This document shows, one piece after another, positions 1 to 12,566 of a stretch of DNA of 64,000 nucleotides (position 1 is its first letter; the number at the start of each line of letters is the position of its first letter). The position numbers and the translations under genes were made by a program. The notes below the pieces were generated by a model, which searched no databases, was not told where the DNA came from, and saw only the letters and a list, made by a program, of their open reading frames with translations. The stretch is from Corella eumyota (lineage: Eukaryota; Chordata; Ascidiacea; Phlebobranchia; Corellidae), in contig OY720102.1 in the NCBI GenBank assembly GCA_963082875.1, positions 10,576,990-10,640,989 on the forward strand, given 5' to 3'.

Positions 1-3000
1 TAAACCTACTAAATAAATTATATTTATAAAAAAGAATCAAACGATTTCGAACCATATTTTATTTATCAAATAAATCTAGTTATTATGGTTCGAAATCTTA
101 GATTTCGAAACATATTGTTATTGTCAATTTTATTATTTTTATTTTTACTTTTTCGAATTTTGAAATGGAATAACTTTTGATCTTGTATATATTAAGTTCT
201 AAAATTTTAGTATGTTGTTTATAATAATATTGTGTTCCAATCCTCCTATTTTCAAAATTAAAATATTACTAATTACTAGTTGCTTGTTTATTTATTAAAA
301 TTTAAAGATTGTTATTAATTCTTCAAATCTTGGTCAATTGTATATCATAATATTAGTAACTCAAAAATGATTTAAAATTTTAATTTTTACCACAAATTAC
401 TAATTAATAGGTGTTTGTTTATTAAAATTTAAAGATTGTTATTAATTTTTCAAATCTTGGTCAATTGTATATTATGATATTAGTAACTCAAAAATGAATT
501 AAAATTTTAATTTTTATCACTAATCACTAATTAATAGGTGTTTGTTTATTAAAATTTAAAGAGATTGTTATTAATTCTTTAAATCTTGGTTAATTGTATA
601 TCATAATATTAGTAACTTAAAAATGAATTGAAATTTTAATTTTTACCACTAATTACTAATTAATAGGTGTTTGTTTATTAAAATTTAAAGATTGTTATTA
701 ATTTTTCAAATCTTGGTCAATTGTATATTATGATATTAGTAATTTAAAAATAAATTAAAATTTTAATTTTTATCACTAATCACTAATTAATAGGTGTTTG
801 TTTATTAAAATTTGAAGATTATTGTTTATTTTTTTAAATTTTGGTTAATTGTATATCATGATATTGGTAACTCAAAATTGAATTAAAATTTTAATTTTTA
901 TTACTAATTACCAAGCTATAAGTGTTTGTTTATTAGAATTTAAAAATTGTTATTATTTTTTTCAATCTTGGTCAATCGTATATTATGATATGATTTACAT
1001 AAAAACGAGTTAAAAAACTAACTTATGTATGTTTATCATATTTAAATGCTTGTTAATTCCATAAAAACTAAAGATTGTTGTTTAAGCGCAGAACAAAGAA
1101 AAATTTTTAATTTGTTAGTGTAATAATTAAAAAAAGTACATGTAATATTTGGTTAATTAGTTTAGTTAATATTTTTAATTAGGTAATGTTTGTTTATAAA
1201 TTTATTTACAATAAAGATTAATTTTAAAAATAATCATATAATTTCGAACCATTTTTTATTTATCAAATAAATCTAGTTATTATTATTATTGTTTTTATTC
1301 TTATTTGACCAAATTTTGAAAGACGATAACTTTTGTTCTTTAAAAGTAAAAGTTCTAAGTTTTTAGTATGTTTGTTATTATCCCAACGAATCTCAAACCT
1401 CCTGATTACGACATTTAAATGTCACTAATTACTAATTAATATATTTTATCATTAAAATTTAAAGATTAAATTTTCTGAAATTTTAATATGTTGTTGATAT
1501 TATTATTTTGTATGTTGCTATTTAAAATGAAGATTTAACTCTAGCTAAATATCGTTTAATCATTATTTTAGTTTTTTTATAAAATAACGAATCAGTGTGA
1601 GTTTAACGCTTAAATAATTTAAAAGCGTTCTGGTCGCCGTCAAAAATCGTCCTTTTCGCTGTCTATTAAAGTAAAAAATATTGGTTAAAAATTTAAGTAA
1701 AATGTTAAAGTATAAGTAAAAATTGTGTAAAATTTTTTTTTAATTGTTTTGTTATTATTATATTTTAATACTCGTTTGATTACTAAAAAATTAAGATCGG
1801 TATTTTGCTTTTAAATTTAGTTTACTTTTCTATTACAATATCAATAAATGCGTGTTCGTTTGTTAAAATTAGGTTTAAATATAATTTTCTTTTCTATTAC
1901 AATATCAATAAATGCGTGTTCGTTTGTTAAAATTAGGTTTAAATATAAAATAGTTCATATTTAAATTTATAATTTAATTAATAAACCTACTAAATAAATT
2001 ATATTTATAAAAAAGAATCAAACGATTTCGAACCATATTTTATTTATCAAATAAATCTAGTTATTATGGTTCAAAATCTTAGATTTCGAAACATATTGTT
2101 ATTGTCAATTTTATTATTTTTATTTTTACTTTTTCGAATTTTGAAATGGAATAACTTTTGATCTTGTATATATTAAGTTCTAAAATTTTAGTATGTTGTT
2201 TATAATAATATTGTGTTCCAATCCTCCTATTTTCAAAATTAAAATATTACTAATTACTAGTTGCTTGTTTATTTATTAAAATTTAAAGATTGTTATTAAT
2301 TCTTCAAATCTTGGTCAATTGTATATCATAATATTAGTAACTCAAAAATGATTTAAAATTTTAATTTTTACCACAAATTACTAATTAATAGGTGTTTGTT
2401 TATTAAAATTTAAAGATTGTTATTAATTTTTCAAATCTTGGTCAATTGTATATTATGATATTAGTAACTCAAAAATGAATTGAAATTTTAATTTTTATCA
2501 CTAATCACTAATTAATAGGTGTTTGTTTATTAAAATTTAAAGAGATTGTTATTAATTCTTTAAATCTTGGTTAATTGTATATCATAATATTAGTAACTTA
2601 AAAATGAATTGAAATTTTAATTTTTACCACTAATTACTAATTAATAGGTGTTTGTTTATTAAAATTTAAAGATTGTTATTAATTTTTCAAATCTTGGTCA
2701 ATTGTATATTATGATATTAGTAATTTAAAAATAAATTAAAATTTTAATTTTTATCACTAATCACTAATTAATAGGTGTTTGTTTATTAAAATTTGAAGAT
2801 TATTGTTTATTTTTTTAAATTTTGGTTAATTGTATATCATGATATTGGTAACTCAAAATTGAATTAAAATTTTAATTTTTATTACTAATTACCAAGCTAT
2901 AAGTGTTTGTTTATTAGAATTTAAAAATTGTTATTATTTTTTTCAATCTTGGTCAATCGTATATTATGATATGATTTACATAAAAACGAGTTAAAAAACT

Positions 3001-6000
3001 AACTTATGTATGTTTATCATATTTAAATGCTTGTTAATTCCATAAAAACTAAAGATTGTTGTTTAAGCGCAGAACAAAGAAAAATTTTTAATTTGTTAGT
3101 GTAATAATTAAAAAAAGTACATGTAATATTTGGTTAATTAGTTTAGTTAATATTTTTAATTAGGTAATGTTTGTCTATAAATTTATTTACAATAAAGATT
3201 AATTTTAAAAATAATCATATAATTTCGAACCATTTTTTATTTATCAAATAAATCTAGTTATTATTATTATTGTTTTTATTTTTATTTGACCAAATTTTGA
3301 AAAACGATAACTTTTGTTCTTTAAAAGTAAAAGTTCTAAGTTTTTAGTATGTTTGTTATTATCCCAACGAATCTCAAACCTCCTGATTACGACATTTAAA
3401 TGTCACTAATTACTAATTAATATATTTTATCATTAAAATTTAAAGATTAAATTTTCTGAAATTTTAATATGTTGTTGATATTATTATTGTTGCTATTTAA
3501 AATGAAGATTTAACTCTAGCTAAATATCGTTTAATCATTATTTTAGTTTTTTTATAAAATAACGAATCAGTGTGAGTTTAACGCTTAAATAATTTAAAAG
3601 CGTTCTGGTCGCCGTCAAAAATCGTCCTTTTCGCTGTCTATTAAAGTAAAAAATATTGGTTAAAAATTTAAGTAAAATGTTAAAGTATAAGTAAAAATTG
3701 TGTAAAATTTTTTTTTAATTGTTTTGTTATTATTATATTTTAATACTCGTTTGATTACTAAAAAATTAAGATCGGTATTTTGCTTTTAAATTTAGTTTAC
3801 TTTTCTATTACAATATCAATAAATGCGTGTTCGTTTGTTAAAATTAGGTTTAAATATAATTTTCTTTTCTATTACAATATCAATAAATGCGTGTTCGTTT
3901 GTTAAAATTAGGTTTAAATATAAAATAGTTCATATTTAAATTTATAATTTAATTAATAAACCTACTAAATAAATTATATTTATAAAAAAGAATCAAACGA
4001 TTTCGAACCATATTTTATTTATCAAATAAATCTAGTTATTATGGTTCAAAATCTTAGATTTCGAAACATATTGTTATTGTCAATTTTATTATTTTTATTT
4101 TTACTTTTTCGAATTTTGAAATGGAATAACTTTTGATCTTGTATATATTAAGTTCTAAAATTTTAGTATGTTGTTTATAATAATATTGTGTTCCAATCCT
4201 CCTATTTTTAAAATTAAAATATTACTAATTACTAGTTGCTTGTTTATTTATTAAAATTTAAAGATTGTTATTAATTCTTCAAATCTTGGTCAATTGTATA
4301 TCATAATATTAGTAACTCAAAAATGATTTAAAATTTTAATTTTTACCACAAATTACTAATTAATAGGTGTTTGTTTATTAAAATTTAAAGATTGTTATTA
4401 ATTTTTCAAATCTTGGTCAATTGTATATTATGATATTAGTAACTCAAAAATGAATTGAAATTTTAATTTTTATCACTAATCACTAATTAATAGGTGTTTG
4501 TTTATTAAAATTTAAAGAGATTGTTATTAATTCTTTAAATCTTGGTTAATTGTATATCATAATATTAGTAACTTAAAAATGAATTGAAATTTTAATTTTT
4601 ACCACTAATTACTAATTAATAGGTGTTTGTTTATTAAAATTTAAAGATTGTTATTAATTTTTCAAATCTTGGTCAATTGTATATTATGATATTAGTAATT
4701 TAAAAATAAATTAAAATTTTAATTTTTATCACTAATCACTAATTAATAGGTGTTTGTTTATTAAAATTTGAAGATTATTGTTTATTTTTTTAAATTTTGG
4801 TTAATTGTATATCATGATATTGGTAACTCAAAATTGAATTAAAATTTTAATTTTTATTACTAATTACCAAGCTATAAGTGTTTGTTTATTAGAATTTAAA
4901 AATTGTTATTATTTTTTTCAATCTTGGTCAATCGTATATTATGATATGATTTACATAAAAACGAGTTAAAAAACTAACTTATGTATGTTTATCATATTTA
5001 AATGCTTGTTAATTCCATAAAAACTAAAGATTGTTGTTTAAGCGCAGAACAAAGAAAAATTTTTAATTTGTTAGTGTAATAATTAAAAAAAGTACATGTA
5101 ATATTTGGTTAATTAGTTTAGTTAATATTTTTAATTAGGTAATGTTTGTCTATAAATTTATTTACAATAAAGATTAATTTTAAAAATAATCATATAATTT
5201 CGAACCATTTTTTATTTATCAAATAAATCTAGTTATTATTATTATTGTTTTTATTCTTATTTGACCAAATTTTGAAAAACGATAACTTTTGTTCTTTAAA
5301 AGTAAAAGTTCTAAGTTTTTAGTATGTTTGTTATTATCCCAACGAATCTCAAACCTCCTGATTACGACATTTAAATGTCACTAATTACTAATTAATATAT
5401 TTTATCATTAAAATTTAAAGATTAAATTTTCTGAAATTTTAATATGTTGTTGATATTATTATTTTGTATGTTGCTATTTAAAATGAAGATTTAACTCTAG
5501 CTAAATATCGTTTAATCATTATTTTAGTTTTTTTATAAAATAACGAATCAGTGTGAGTTTAACGCTTAAATAATTTAAAAGCGTTCTGGTCGCCGTCAAA
5601 AATCGTCCTTTTCGCTGTCTATTAAAGTAAAAAATATTGGTTAAAAATTTAAGTAAAATGTTAAAGTATAAGTAAAAATTGTGTAAAATTTTTTTTTAAT
5701 TGTTTTGTTATTATTATATTTTAATACTCGTTTGATTACTAAAAAATTAAGATCGGTATTTTGCTTTTAAATTTAGTTTACTTTTCTATTACAATATCAA
5801 TAAATGCGTGTTCGTTTGTTAAAATTAGGTTTAAATATAATTTTCTTTTCTATTACAATATCAATAAATGCGTGTTCGTTTGTTAAAATTAGGTTTAAAT
5901 ATAAAATAGTTCATATTTAAATTTATAATTTAATTAATAAACCTACTAAATAAATTATATTTATAAAAAAGAATCAAACGATTTCGAACCATATTTTATT

Positions 6001-7929
6001 TATCAAATAAATCTAGTTATTATGGTTCGAAATCTTAGATTTCGAAACATATTGTTATTGTCAATTTTATTATTTTTATTTTTACTTTTTCGAATTTTGA
6101 AATGGAATAACTTTTGATCTTGTATATATTAAGTTCTAAAATTTTAGTATGTTGTTTATAATAATATTGTGTTCCAATCCTCCTATTTTTAAAATTAAAA
6201 TATTACTAATTACTAGTTGCTTGTTTATTTATTAAAATTTAAAGATTGTTATTAATTCTTCAAATCTTGGTCAATTGTATATCATAATATTAGTAACTCA
6301 AAAATGATTTAAAATTTTAATTTTTACCACAAATTACCAATTAATAGGTGTTTGTTTATTAAAATTTAAAGATTGTTATTAATTTTTCAAATCTTGGTCA
6401 ATTGTATATTATGATATTAGTAACTCAAAAATGAATTAAAATTTTAATTTTTATCACTAATCACTAATTAATAGGTGTTTGTTTATTAAAATTTAAAGAG
6501 ATTGTTATTAATTCTTTAAATCTTGGTTAATTGTATATCATAATATTAGTAACTTAAAAATGAATTGAAATTTTAATTTTTACCACTAATTACTAATTAA
6601 TAGGTGTTTGTTTATTAAAATTTAAAGATTGTTATTAATTTTTCAAATCTTGGTCAATTGTATATTATGATATTAGTAACTTAAAAATGAATTAAAATTT
6701 TAATTTTTATCACTAATTACTAATTAATAGGTGTTTGTTTATTAAAATTTGAAGATTATTGTTTATTTTTTAAATTTTGGTTAATTGTATATCATGATAT
6801 TGGTAACTCAAAATTGAATTAAAATTTTAATTTTTATTACTAATTACCAAGCTATAAGTGTTTGTTTATTAGAATTTAAAAATTGTTATTATTTTTTTCA
6901 ATCTTGGTCAATCGTATATTATGATATGATTTACATAAAAACGAGTTAAAAAACTAACTTATGTATGTTTATCATATTTAAATGCTTGTTAATTCCATAA
7001 AAACTAAAGATTGTTGTTTAAGCGCAGAACAAAGAAAAATTTTTAATTTGTTAGTGTAATAATTAAAAAAAGTACATGTAATATTTGATTAATTAGTTTA
7101 GTTAATATTTTTAATTAGGTAATGTTTGTCTATAAATTTATTTACAATAAAGATTAATTTTAAAAATAATCATATAATTTCGAACCATTTTTTATTTATC
7201 AAATAAATCTAGTTATTATTATTATTGTTTTTATTCTTATTTGACCAAATTTTGAAAGACGATAACTTTTGTTCTTTAAAAGTAAAAGTTCTAAGTTTTC
7301 AGAATGTTTGTTATTATCTCAACGAATCGCAAACCTCCTATTTACGACATTTAAATGTCACTAATTACTAATTAAAATATTTTATTATTAAAATTTAAAG
7401 ATTAAATTTTCTGAAATTTTAATATGTTGTTGGTATTATTATTTTGTATGTTGCTATTTAAAATGAAGATTTAACTCTAGCTAAATATCGTTTAATCATT
7501 ATTTTAGTTTTTTTATAAAATAACGAATCAGTGTGAGTTTAACGCTTGAATAATTTAATAGCGTTCTGATCGCCGTCAAAAATCGTCCTTATCGCTGTCT
7601 ATTAAAGTAAAAGTCAAAAATGTGTAAAATTATTAATAATTATAAGTCAAAAATGTGTAAAAATTTTTTTTTTATTGTTTTGTTATTATTATATTTTAAT
7701 ACTCGTTTGATTACTAAAAAATTAAGATCGGTATTTTGCTTTTAAATTTAGTTTACTTTTCTATTACAATATCAATGAATGCGTGTTCGTTTGTTAAAAT
7801 TAGGTTTAAATATAAAAAAGTTTATATTTAAATTTATAATTTAATTAATAAACCTACTAAATAAATTATATTTATAAAAAAGAATCAAACGATTTCGAAC
7901 CATATTTTATTTATCAAATAAATCTAGTT
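1..7929. repeat. Macrosatellite: four ~1.98-kb units plus a truncated fifth
   Basis: The string TAAACCTACTAAATAAATTA recurs at 1, 1982, 3957, 5938 and 7849, giving unit lengths of 1981, 1975, 1981 and 1911 bp and a fifth copy cut off after about 80 bp. Units 1-3 are almost identical; unit 4 is nearly so until about 7300 and then diverges and loses one internal repeat. Each unit holds six or seven ~125-bp subrepeats (first third) and, in units 1-3, a ~65-bp direct duplication near its end. No gene is visible. Similar monomers occur at 16.04-16.27 kb (inverted) and 36.74-37.94 kb, so the family is also dispersed. Confidence 0.95.
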
Positions 7930-8008
7930 TCAATTTGTAATCATTTTAAGGTGCTTAAACGATATATGCATCATATTGTCAAAACGCTAGTCAAAATTAA
8001 GCAAAGTA

Positions 8009-8080
8009 TTCCTATACCGAGAATCGAACCCGGGCCGCCTGGGTGAGAACCAGGAATCCTAACCCCTAGACCATGTAGGA
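8009..8080 (-). tRNA. tRNA-Glu (CTC)
   Basis: Read on the minus strand this 72-nt segment folds as a class I tRNA: acceptor TCCTACA/TATAGGA with one C-A mismatch, D arm with GTCTAGGGGTTAGGAT (A box), anticodon stem CCTGG/CCAGG around loop TTCTCAC (anticodon CTC), and T arm CCGGG TTCGATT CTCGG (B box). The sequence follows animal tRNA-Glu closely. The acceptor mismatch and one G-T pair in the T stem mean it could be ageing, but all arms are intact. It is the first of three related copies. Confidence 0.75.
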
Positions 8081-8604
8081 GATATATTACTATCGTCGAA
8101 ACCGGCTTAATGTTTATTTAAAAAAACAATCGATATGTTAATATGAAAATATTTGCATAAGCCAAGAACCAAGCTCCCAGTGTGACACGCATAAACTTTC
8201 TGTCTTTAATATAAGTTTTGTTAAGAATAGTGCCCGTAATTATATTTTTATTGGCTGTTACCTTACTTGTATACAATTTCTTTAATAAAGGACTACTTTT
8301 AATCAACTTTATGGTAAATTGCGTTTTTTTATGTTAAAAATACTATAATATATATTTTTTACTGTTTAAATATAAAACAGCATTTCGTTTTTTTGTATAT
8401 ATATCTTTATCCTCGATGTGGAAAGATCAAATGCGCGACCTAAACTTAAAGTAACATGAGCAACTCCGACCCAGTCTCGAATTGCCTTTAGCAGATTGGA
8501 ATATTATTAGTTATAATTGCCGTGTAATTATGCTGCTCATTATTGCTATCCCGGCAGGATTTTATACCCTTTATAGCGCTTAACTCGAGGGCGCTGCAGT
8601 ATGA

Positions 8605-8674
8605 GAGCAGTGGGGATTGAACCCACGACCTAGTGGCCGTGTAGCAAGTGTTCTTACCACTACACCACGCTGCT
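8605..8674 (-). pseudogene. tRNA-like sequence, isotype unclear
   Basis: On the minus strand the ends AGCAGCG and CACTGCT nearly pair, the D-arm region TGGTGTAGTGGTAAGAAC matches an A box, and the T arm GTGGG TTCAATC CCCAC is perfect. The anticodon arm does not form a five-pair stem, so no anticodon can be assigned. A second copy lies at 10.68 kb. Probably a decayed tRNA gene or a tRNA-derived repeat. Confidence 0.5.
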
Positions 8675-8960
8675 GGTATAAACACGTATTTAATAAAACC
8701 ATATTTAATTTTAGGTTTGCAATTGTTTTAAATTAGATAGACATTTTGAATATTGACTTTATTTTTGGTATAATGTACGAAACCAAATTACCTTTTAAAA
8801 GTATTTTTCTTTAATTGCAAAAAGTGCGATTAACATTAATATGGAATAAACTAATCACGCGATCAATACGGAATTAACATTAACTTTAATCGTTATGCAG
8901 AAACAATTCTAATTCTTAATGCATCATATTATCAAAACGCACCTCGAAATTGAAAAAAAA

Positions 8961-9032
8961 ATCTTACACTGGGAATCGAACCCGGGCCGCTTGGATAAAA
9001 GCCAGGAAACCTAACCCCTATACCATGAAGGA
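8961..9032 (-). pseudogene. tRNA-Glu-like pseudogene
   Basis: The minus strand resembles the tRNA-Glu genes of this cluster (D arm GGTATAGGGGTTAGG, T arm CCGGGTTCGATTCCC), but the anticodon loop reads CTTTTAT (would be TTT), and both the anticodon and acceptor stems carry mismatches. It is best taken as a decayed Glu paralogue; its duplicate is at 11.04 kb. Confidence 0.5.
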
Positions 9033-9246
9033 GATGCAATTCGATCGTTGAAACCGGCTTAATATTTATATACTAAAAATTACATGTTTTTTAATTTTGT
9101 AAGAAATATTATGGAAAAAAACGTATATAAAAACAACTTAAAACTTGATCTGCCCTAAATAAGACCGACCCTTCTCACACCCAAGTCGACCAACCAAGTG
9201 CAACAATTCACTTGCAATAGGTTGAATTTAATATTTTAAATCAAGT

Positions 9247-9317
9247 GGTTCGTTGGTCTGGGGTTATGATTGTCGCTTTGGGTGCGAGAGGACCGGGTTT
9301 AAATCCCGGACGAGCCC
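9247..9317 (+). pseudogene. tRNA-Pro (TGG)-like pseudogene
   Basis: The plus strand matches a tRNA-Pro: D arm GTTGGTCTGGGGTTATGAT, anticodon loop TTTGGGT (anticodon TGG), T arm CCGGG TTTAAAT CCCGG. It is 71 nt, one short of its sister at 11.33 kb, and the outer anticodon-stem pair is G-G. These defects suggest it no longer makes a good tRNA. Confidence 0.55.
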
Positions 9318-9804
9318 AAAGCCTTTTATCAGTTTTTTAAAACTATTTATGCTTAGATTGTCATGTTCATACTTTCCAATGACCTGCTGCATTACAAAGT
9401 GTGCTGTAAGCATAAACAGGGTACTCTATCTAAATATGTTGTTAGATTTTGTAAGTCAAATTGCCGAAGAAAATTTTTAATTTTAACCGCAACATACTTA
9501 CGACATCTTTTCATATAGTGTAACATATTTACAGAAATCTTAAATCTATAAATTTTTTAATATTCATATTTTTTGTAAATTTAATTGTCAGTGTGTTTTG
9601 CTTATTAAAATTGAAAAAATTACGTACCGTAAACGTTTTCATTTTATCTGTCATGCTAGGTATCATAGTATATTTTAAATTTACTTACCTCAAATAAAGA
9701 TTAAAAATCACATTTGTTACCTGTAATTTTGCAGTTTAAATTTAAAAAACGTCATTATGGTTGTTAGGAATATCATCGGTTTAATTTATTTTATAAACAA
9801 GATG

Positions 9805-9871
9805 TGCGCTACTCTGGGACGAACCCAGGATTTCCTGTTTACTAGGCGCTTTACCATTAAGCCATACCGCC
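9805..9871 (-). pseudogene. tRNA-like relic
   Basis: The minus strand starts GGCGGTATGGCTTAATGG (A-box-like) and carries TCCTGGGTTCGTCCCAGA (B-box-like), separated as in a tRNA, with a possible loop AGTAAAC. Acceptor ends do not pair well. A duplicate is at 12.25 kb. Probably a decayed tRNA or tRNA-derived SINE-like piece. Confidence 0.4.
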
Positions 9872-10054
9872 TTTGAAAAAAGTCAATATATTAGTTATGT
9901 CGTTATAAGTAAATGTATTAAGCAAAATAAATTATTTTATTAATAAACCCTTTTAAAAAATTTCCAAATTAATTTCAATTTGTTATCATTTTAAGGTACT
10001 TAAAACGAAAAATGCATCATATTGTCAAAACGCTAGTCAAAATTAAGCAAAGTA

Positions 10055-10126
10055 TTCCTACACCGGGAATCGATCCCGGGCCGCCTGGGTGAGAGGCCGG
10101 AATCCTAACCCCTAGACCATGTAGGA
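10055..10126 (-). pseudogene. tRNA-Glu (CTC)-like pseudogene
   Basis: Second tandem copy of the tRNA-Glu. Acceptor TCCTACA/TGTAGGA is perfect and the T arm is intact apart from ATCG replacing TTCG in its loop, but the anticodon stem reads CCGGC/CCAGG with two mismatches. The anticodon would be CTC. Likely inactive or impaired. Confidence 0.6.
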
Positions 10127-10678
10127 GATATATTACTATCGTGGAAACCGGCTTAATATTTATTTAATTAAACAATCGATATGTTAATATGAAAGTATTT
10201 GCACAAGCCAAGAACCAAACCAAGCTCCCAGCGTGACACGCATAAACTTTACCACTGATGTTTGATACTGTCTTTAAAATAAGTTCTGTTAAGAATAGTG
10301 CGCACACTTTGTAATTATATTTTTATTGGCTGTTACCTTACTTGTATACAATTTCTTTAATGAAGGACAACTTTTAATCAACTTTATGGTAAATTGCGTT
10401 TTTTTATGTTAAAAATATTATAATATATATTTTTTACTGTTTAAATATAAAACAGCATTTCGTTTTTTGTATATATATCTTTATCCTCGATGTGGAAAGA
10501 TCAAATGCGCGACCTAAACTAAAAGTAACATGAGCAACTCCGACCCAGTCTCGAATTGCCTTTAGCAGATTGGAATATTATTAATTATAATTGCCGGGTA
10601 ATTATGCTGCTCATTATTGCTATCTCGGCAGGAGTTCGTACCCTTTATAGCGCTTTACACAAGGGCGCTGCAGTATGA

Positions 10679-10748
10679 AAGCAGTGGGGATTGAACCCAC
10701 GACCTAGTGGTAGCCTAGCAAGTGTTCTTACAACTACACCACGCTGCT
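10679..10748 (-). pseudogene. tRNA-like sequence, isotype unclear (second copy)
   Basis: Duplicate of the tRNA-like sequence at 8.6 kb. It has the same acceptor ends and a perfect T arm GTGGG TTCAATC CCCAC. The D loop and the anticodon region differ from the first copy, and no anticodon stem can be drawn. Confidence 0.45.
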
Positions 10749-11041
10749 GGTATAAACACGTATTCAATGAAACCATATTTAATTTAAAATTTTAGGTTTG
10801 CAATTGTTTAAAATTAGATAGACATCTTGGATATTGACTTTATTTTGGGTAAAATGTCCGAAACCAAATTTTCATTTAAAACTATTTATTTCTTTTATTG
10901 CAAAAAGTGCGTTTAACATTAATATGGGATAAAATATTCGCGCGATTAATACGGAATTACATTAACTTTAATCGTTATGCAGAAACAATTCTAATTCTTT
11001 ATGCATCGTATTATCAGAACGCACCTCGAAATTGAAATAAA

Positions 11042-11113
11042 ATCCTTCACCGGAAATCGAACCCGGGCCGCTTGGATGAAAGTCGAGAATCCTGACCCCT
11101 AGACTATAAAGAA
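11042..11113 (-). pseudogene. tRNA-Glu-like pseudogene (second copy)
   Basis: Duplicate of the Glu-like sequence at 8.96 kb. The loop CTTTCAT would give anticodon TTC, and the B box CGGGTTCGATTTC is recognisable, but the anticodon stem pairs badly and the acceptor stem depends on several G-T pairs. Confidence 0.45.
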
Positions 11114-11326
11114 GATTTAATTCGATCGTTATAACCGGCTTAATATTTATATACTAAATAACACATGTTTTTTAATTTTGTAAGAAGTATTATGAAAAAA
11201 ACGTAAATAAAAACAACTAAAAACTTGGTCGGCCCCAAATAAGGCCAAAACTTCACACACCCAAGTCGACCAACCAAGTGCAACAATTCACTTGCAATAG
11301 GTTGAATTTAATATTTTAAAACAAGC

Positions 11327-11398
11327 GGCTCGTTGGTCTAGGGGTATGATTCTCGCTTTGGGTGCGAGAGGTCCCGGATTTAAATCTCGGACGAGGCC
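11327..11398 (+). tRNA. tRNA-Pro (TGG), slightly degenerate
   Basis: Seventy-two nucleotides fold as tRNA-Pro: acceptor GGCTCGT against ACGAGGC with one clash, D arm GTTGGTCTAGGGGTATGAT, perfect anticodon stem CTCGC/GCGAG around TTTGGGT (anticodon TGG), and a T arm with one mismatch and one G-T pair. It is the better of the two Pro copies, but the acceptor and T-stem flaws leave doubt about whether it is charged. Confidence 0.6.
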
Positions 11399-12248
11399 AA
11401 AGCCTTTTATACGATTTTTAAAACTTTTTATGCTTAGATTGTCATGTTCATACTTTTCAATGGCCTGTTGCATTACAAAGTGTGCCGTATGCCTAAATAG
11501 CGTACTCTTTCTAGATATGTATTTAGATTTTGTAAGTTAAATTGCCAAAGAAAATTTTTAATTTAACCGCAACGTACTTACGACATCTTTTTCGACAAAT
11601 AGTCAAACGTATGGATAGAAATTTTAAATACATAAATTCTTTATCTGAATTTTAATATTCATATTTTTTGTATATTTAATTGTCAGAGTGTTTTGCTTAT
11701 TAAAATTTAAAAAAAAATTACGTACCGAAAACGTTTTTATTTGATCTGTCATGCTAGGTATCATAGTATATTTTAAATTAACTTACCTCAAATAAATATA
11801 AAAAAATCACATTTGTTACCTGTATTTTTTCAGTTTAAATTTAAAAAACGTCATTATGGTTGTTAAAAATAATATTGGTTTAATTTATTATATAAACAGG
11901 ATGTAGCTTGCAAGCCCGCAAAAATATATAAAAAAGCTATAAACCAAATATAACGATTTACCATAACCAATTTAAAATTAAAAACTTACAATGTTTAGTT
12001 TATAAATTAAACATGGTACCCTTTGTAACAAAGAAAAAACCATACTACCAGATCTAGGATAGACCAACGAGCCGCATGATAGTAAGTATCTTTGTTTACT
12101 AAATATCGTTATACAGTACCTTAATTTCATGATCAGTTAAAATAAGTATACTGTAACGAAAGTAAGTAATAACCGATTGTGTCAAAATATAATTAAAATA
12201 AACTAAGAGGCGGCTATGGTAGCTCTTATGGTTAAGCCGTGAAAAAAA

Positions 12249-12311
12249 ACAGGCGGGGATCGAACCCAAGATCTCCTGTTTATTATGCGCTTTACCACTA
12301 AGCCATACCGC
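12249..12311 (-). pseudogene. tRNA-like relic (second copy)
   Basis: Minus-strand relic with A-box-like GGTATGGCTTAGTGGTAAAGC and B-box-like GGGTTCGATCCC. It corresponds to the relic at 9.8 kb. The 3' acceptor half does not pair with the 5' half. Confidence 0.4.
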
Positions 12312-12494
12312 TTTTGAAGAAAGTCAATGTATTAGTTATATCGTTATAAGTAAATGTATTTAACAAAATAAAATATCTTAATACTTAAACCTTTTTTCAA
12401 AATCCCAAATTTATTTCAATTTGTTATCAGTTTAAGGTAATTAAACGATTTATGCATCATATTGTCAAAACGCCAGGCAAAATTGAGCAAAGTA

Positions 12495-12566
12495 TTTCTA
12501 CACCGGGAATCGAACCCGGGCCGCCTGGGTGAGAGCCAAGAATCCTAACCCCTAGACCATGTAGGA
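12495..12566 (-). tRNA. tRNA-Glu (CTC), third copy
   Basis: Seventy-two nucleotides on the minus strand. D arm GTCTAGGGGTTAGGAT, anticodon stem CTTGG/CCAGG (one T-G pair) around CTCTCAC (anticodon CTC), and a perfect T arm CCGGG TTCGATT CCCGG. The acceptor stem has one C-A mismatch at the second pair. Overall as good a candidate as the first copy. Confidence 0.7.

Noticed and set aside
1-7929. CRISPR-like array or centromeric short repeat
   Set aside because: Spacers are not unique and units are ~2 kb with ~125-bp internal repeats; this is a eukaryotic satellite.
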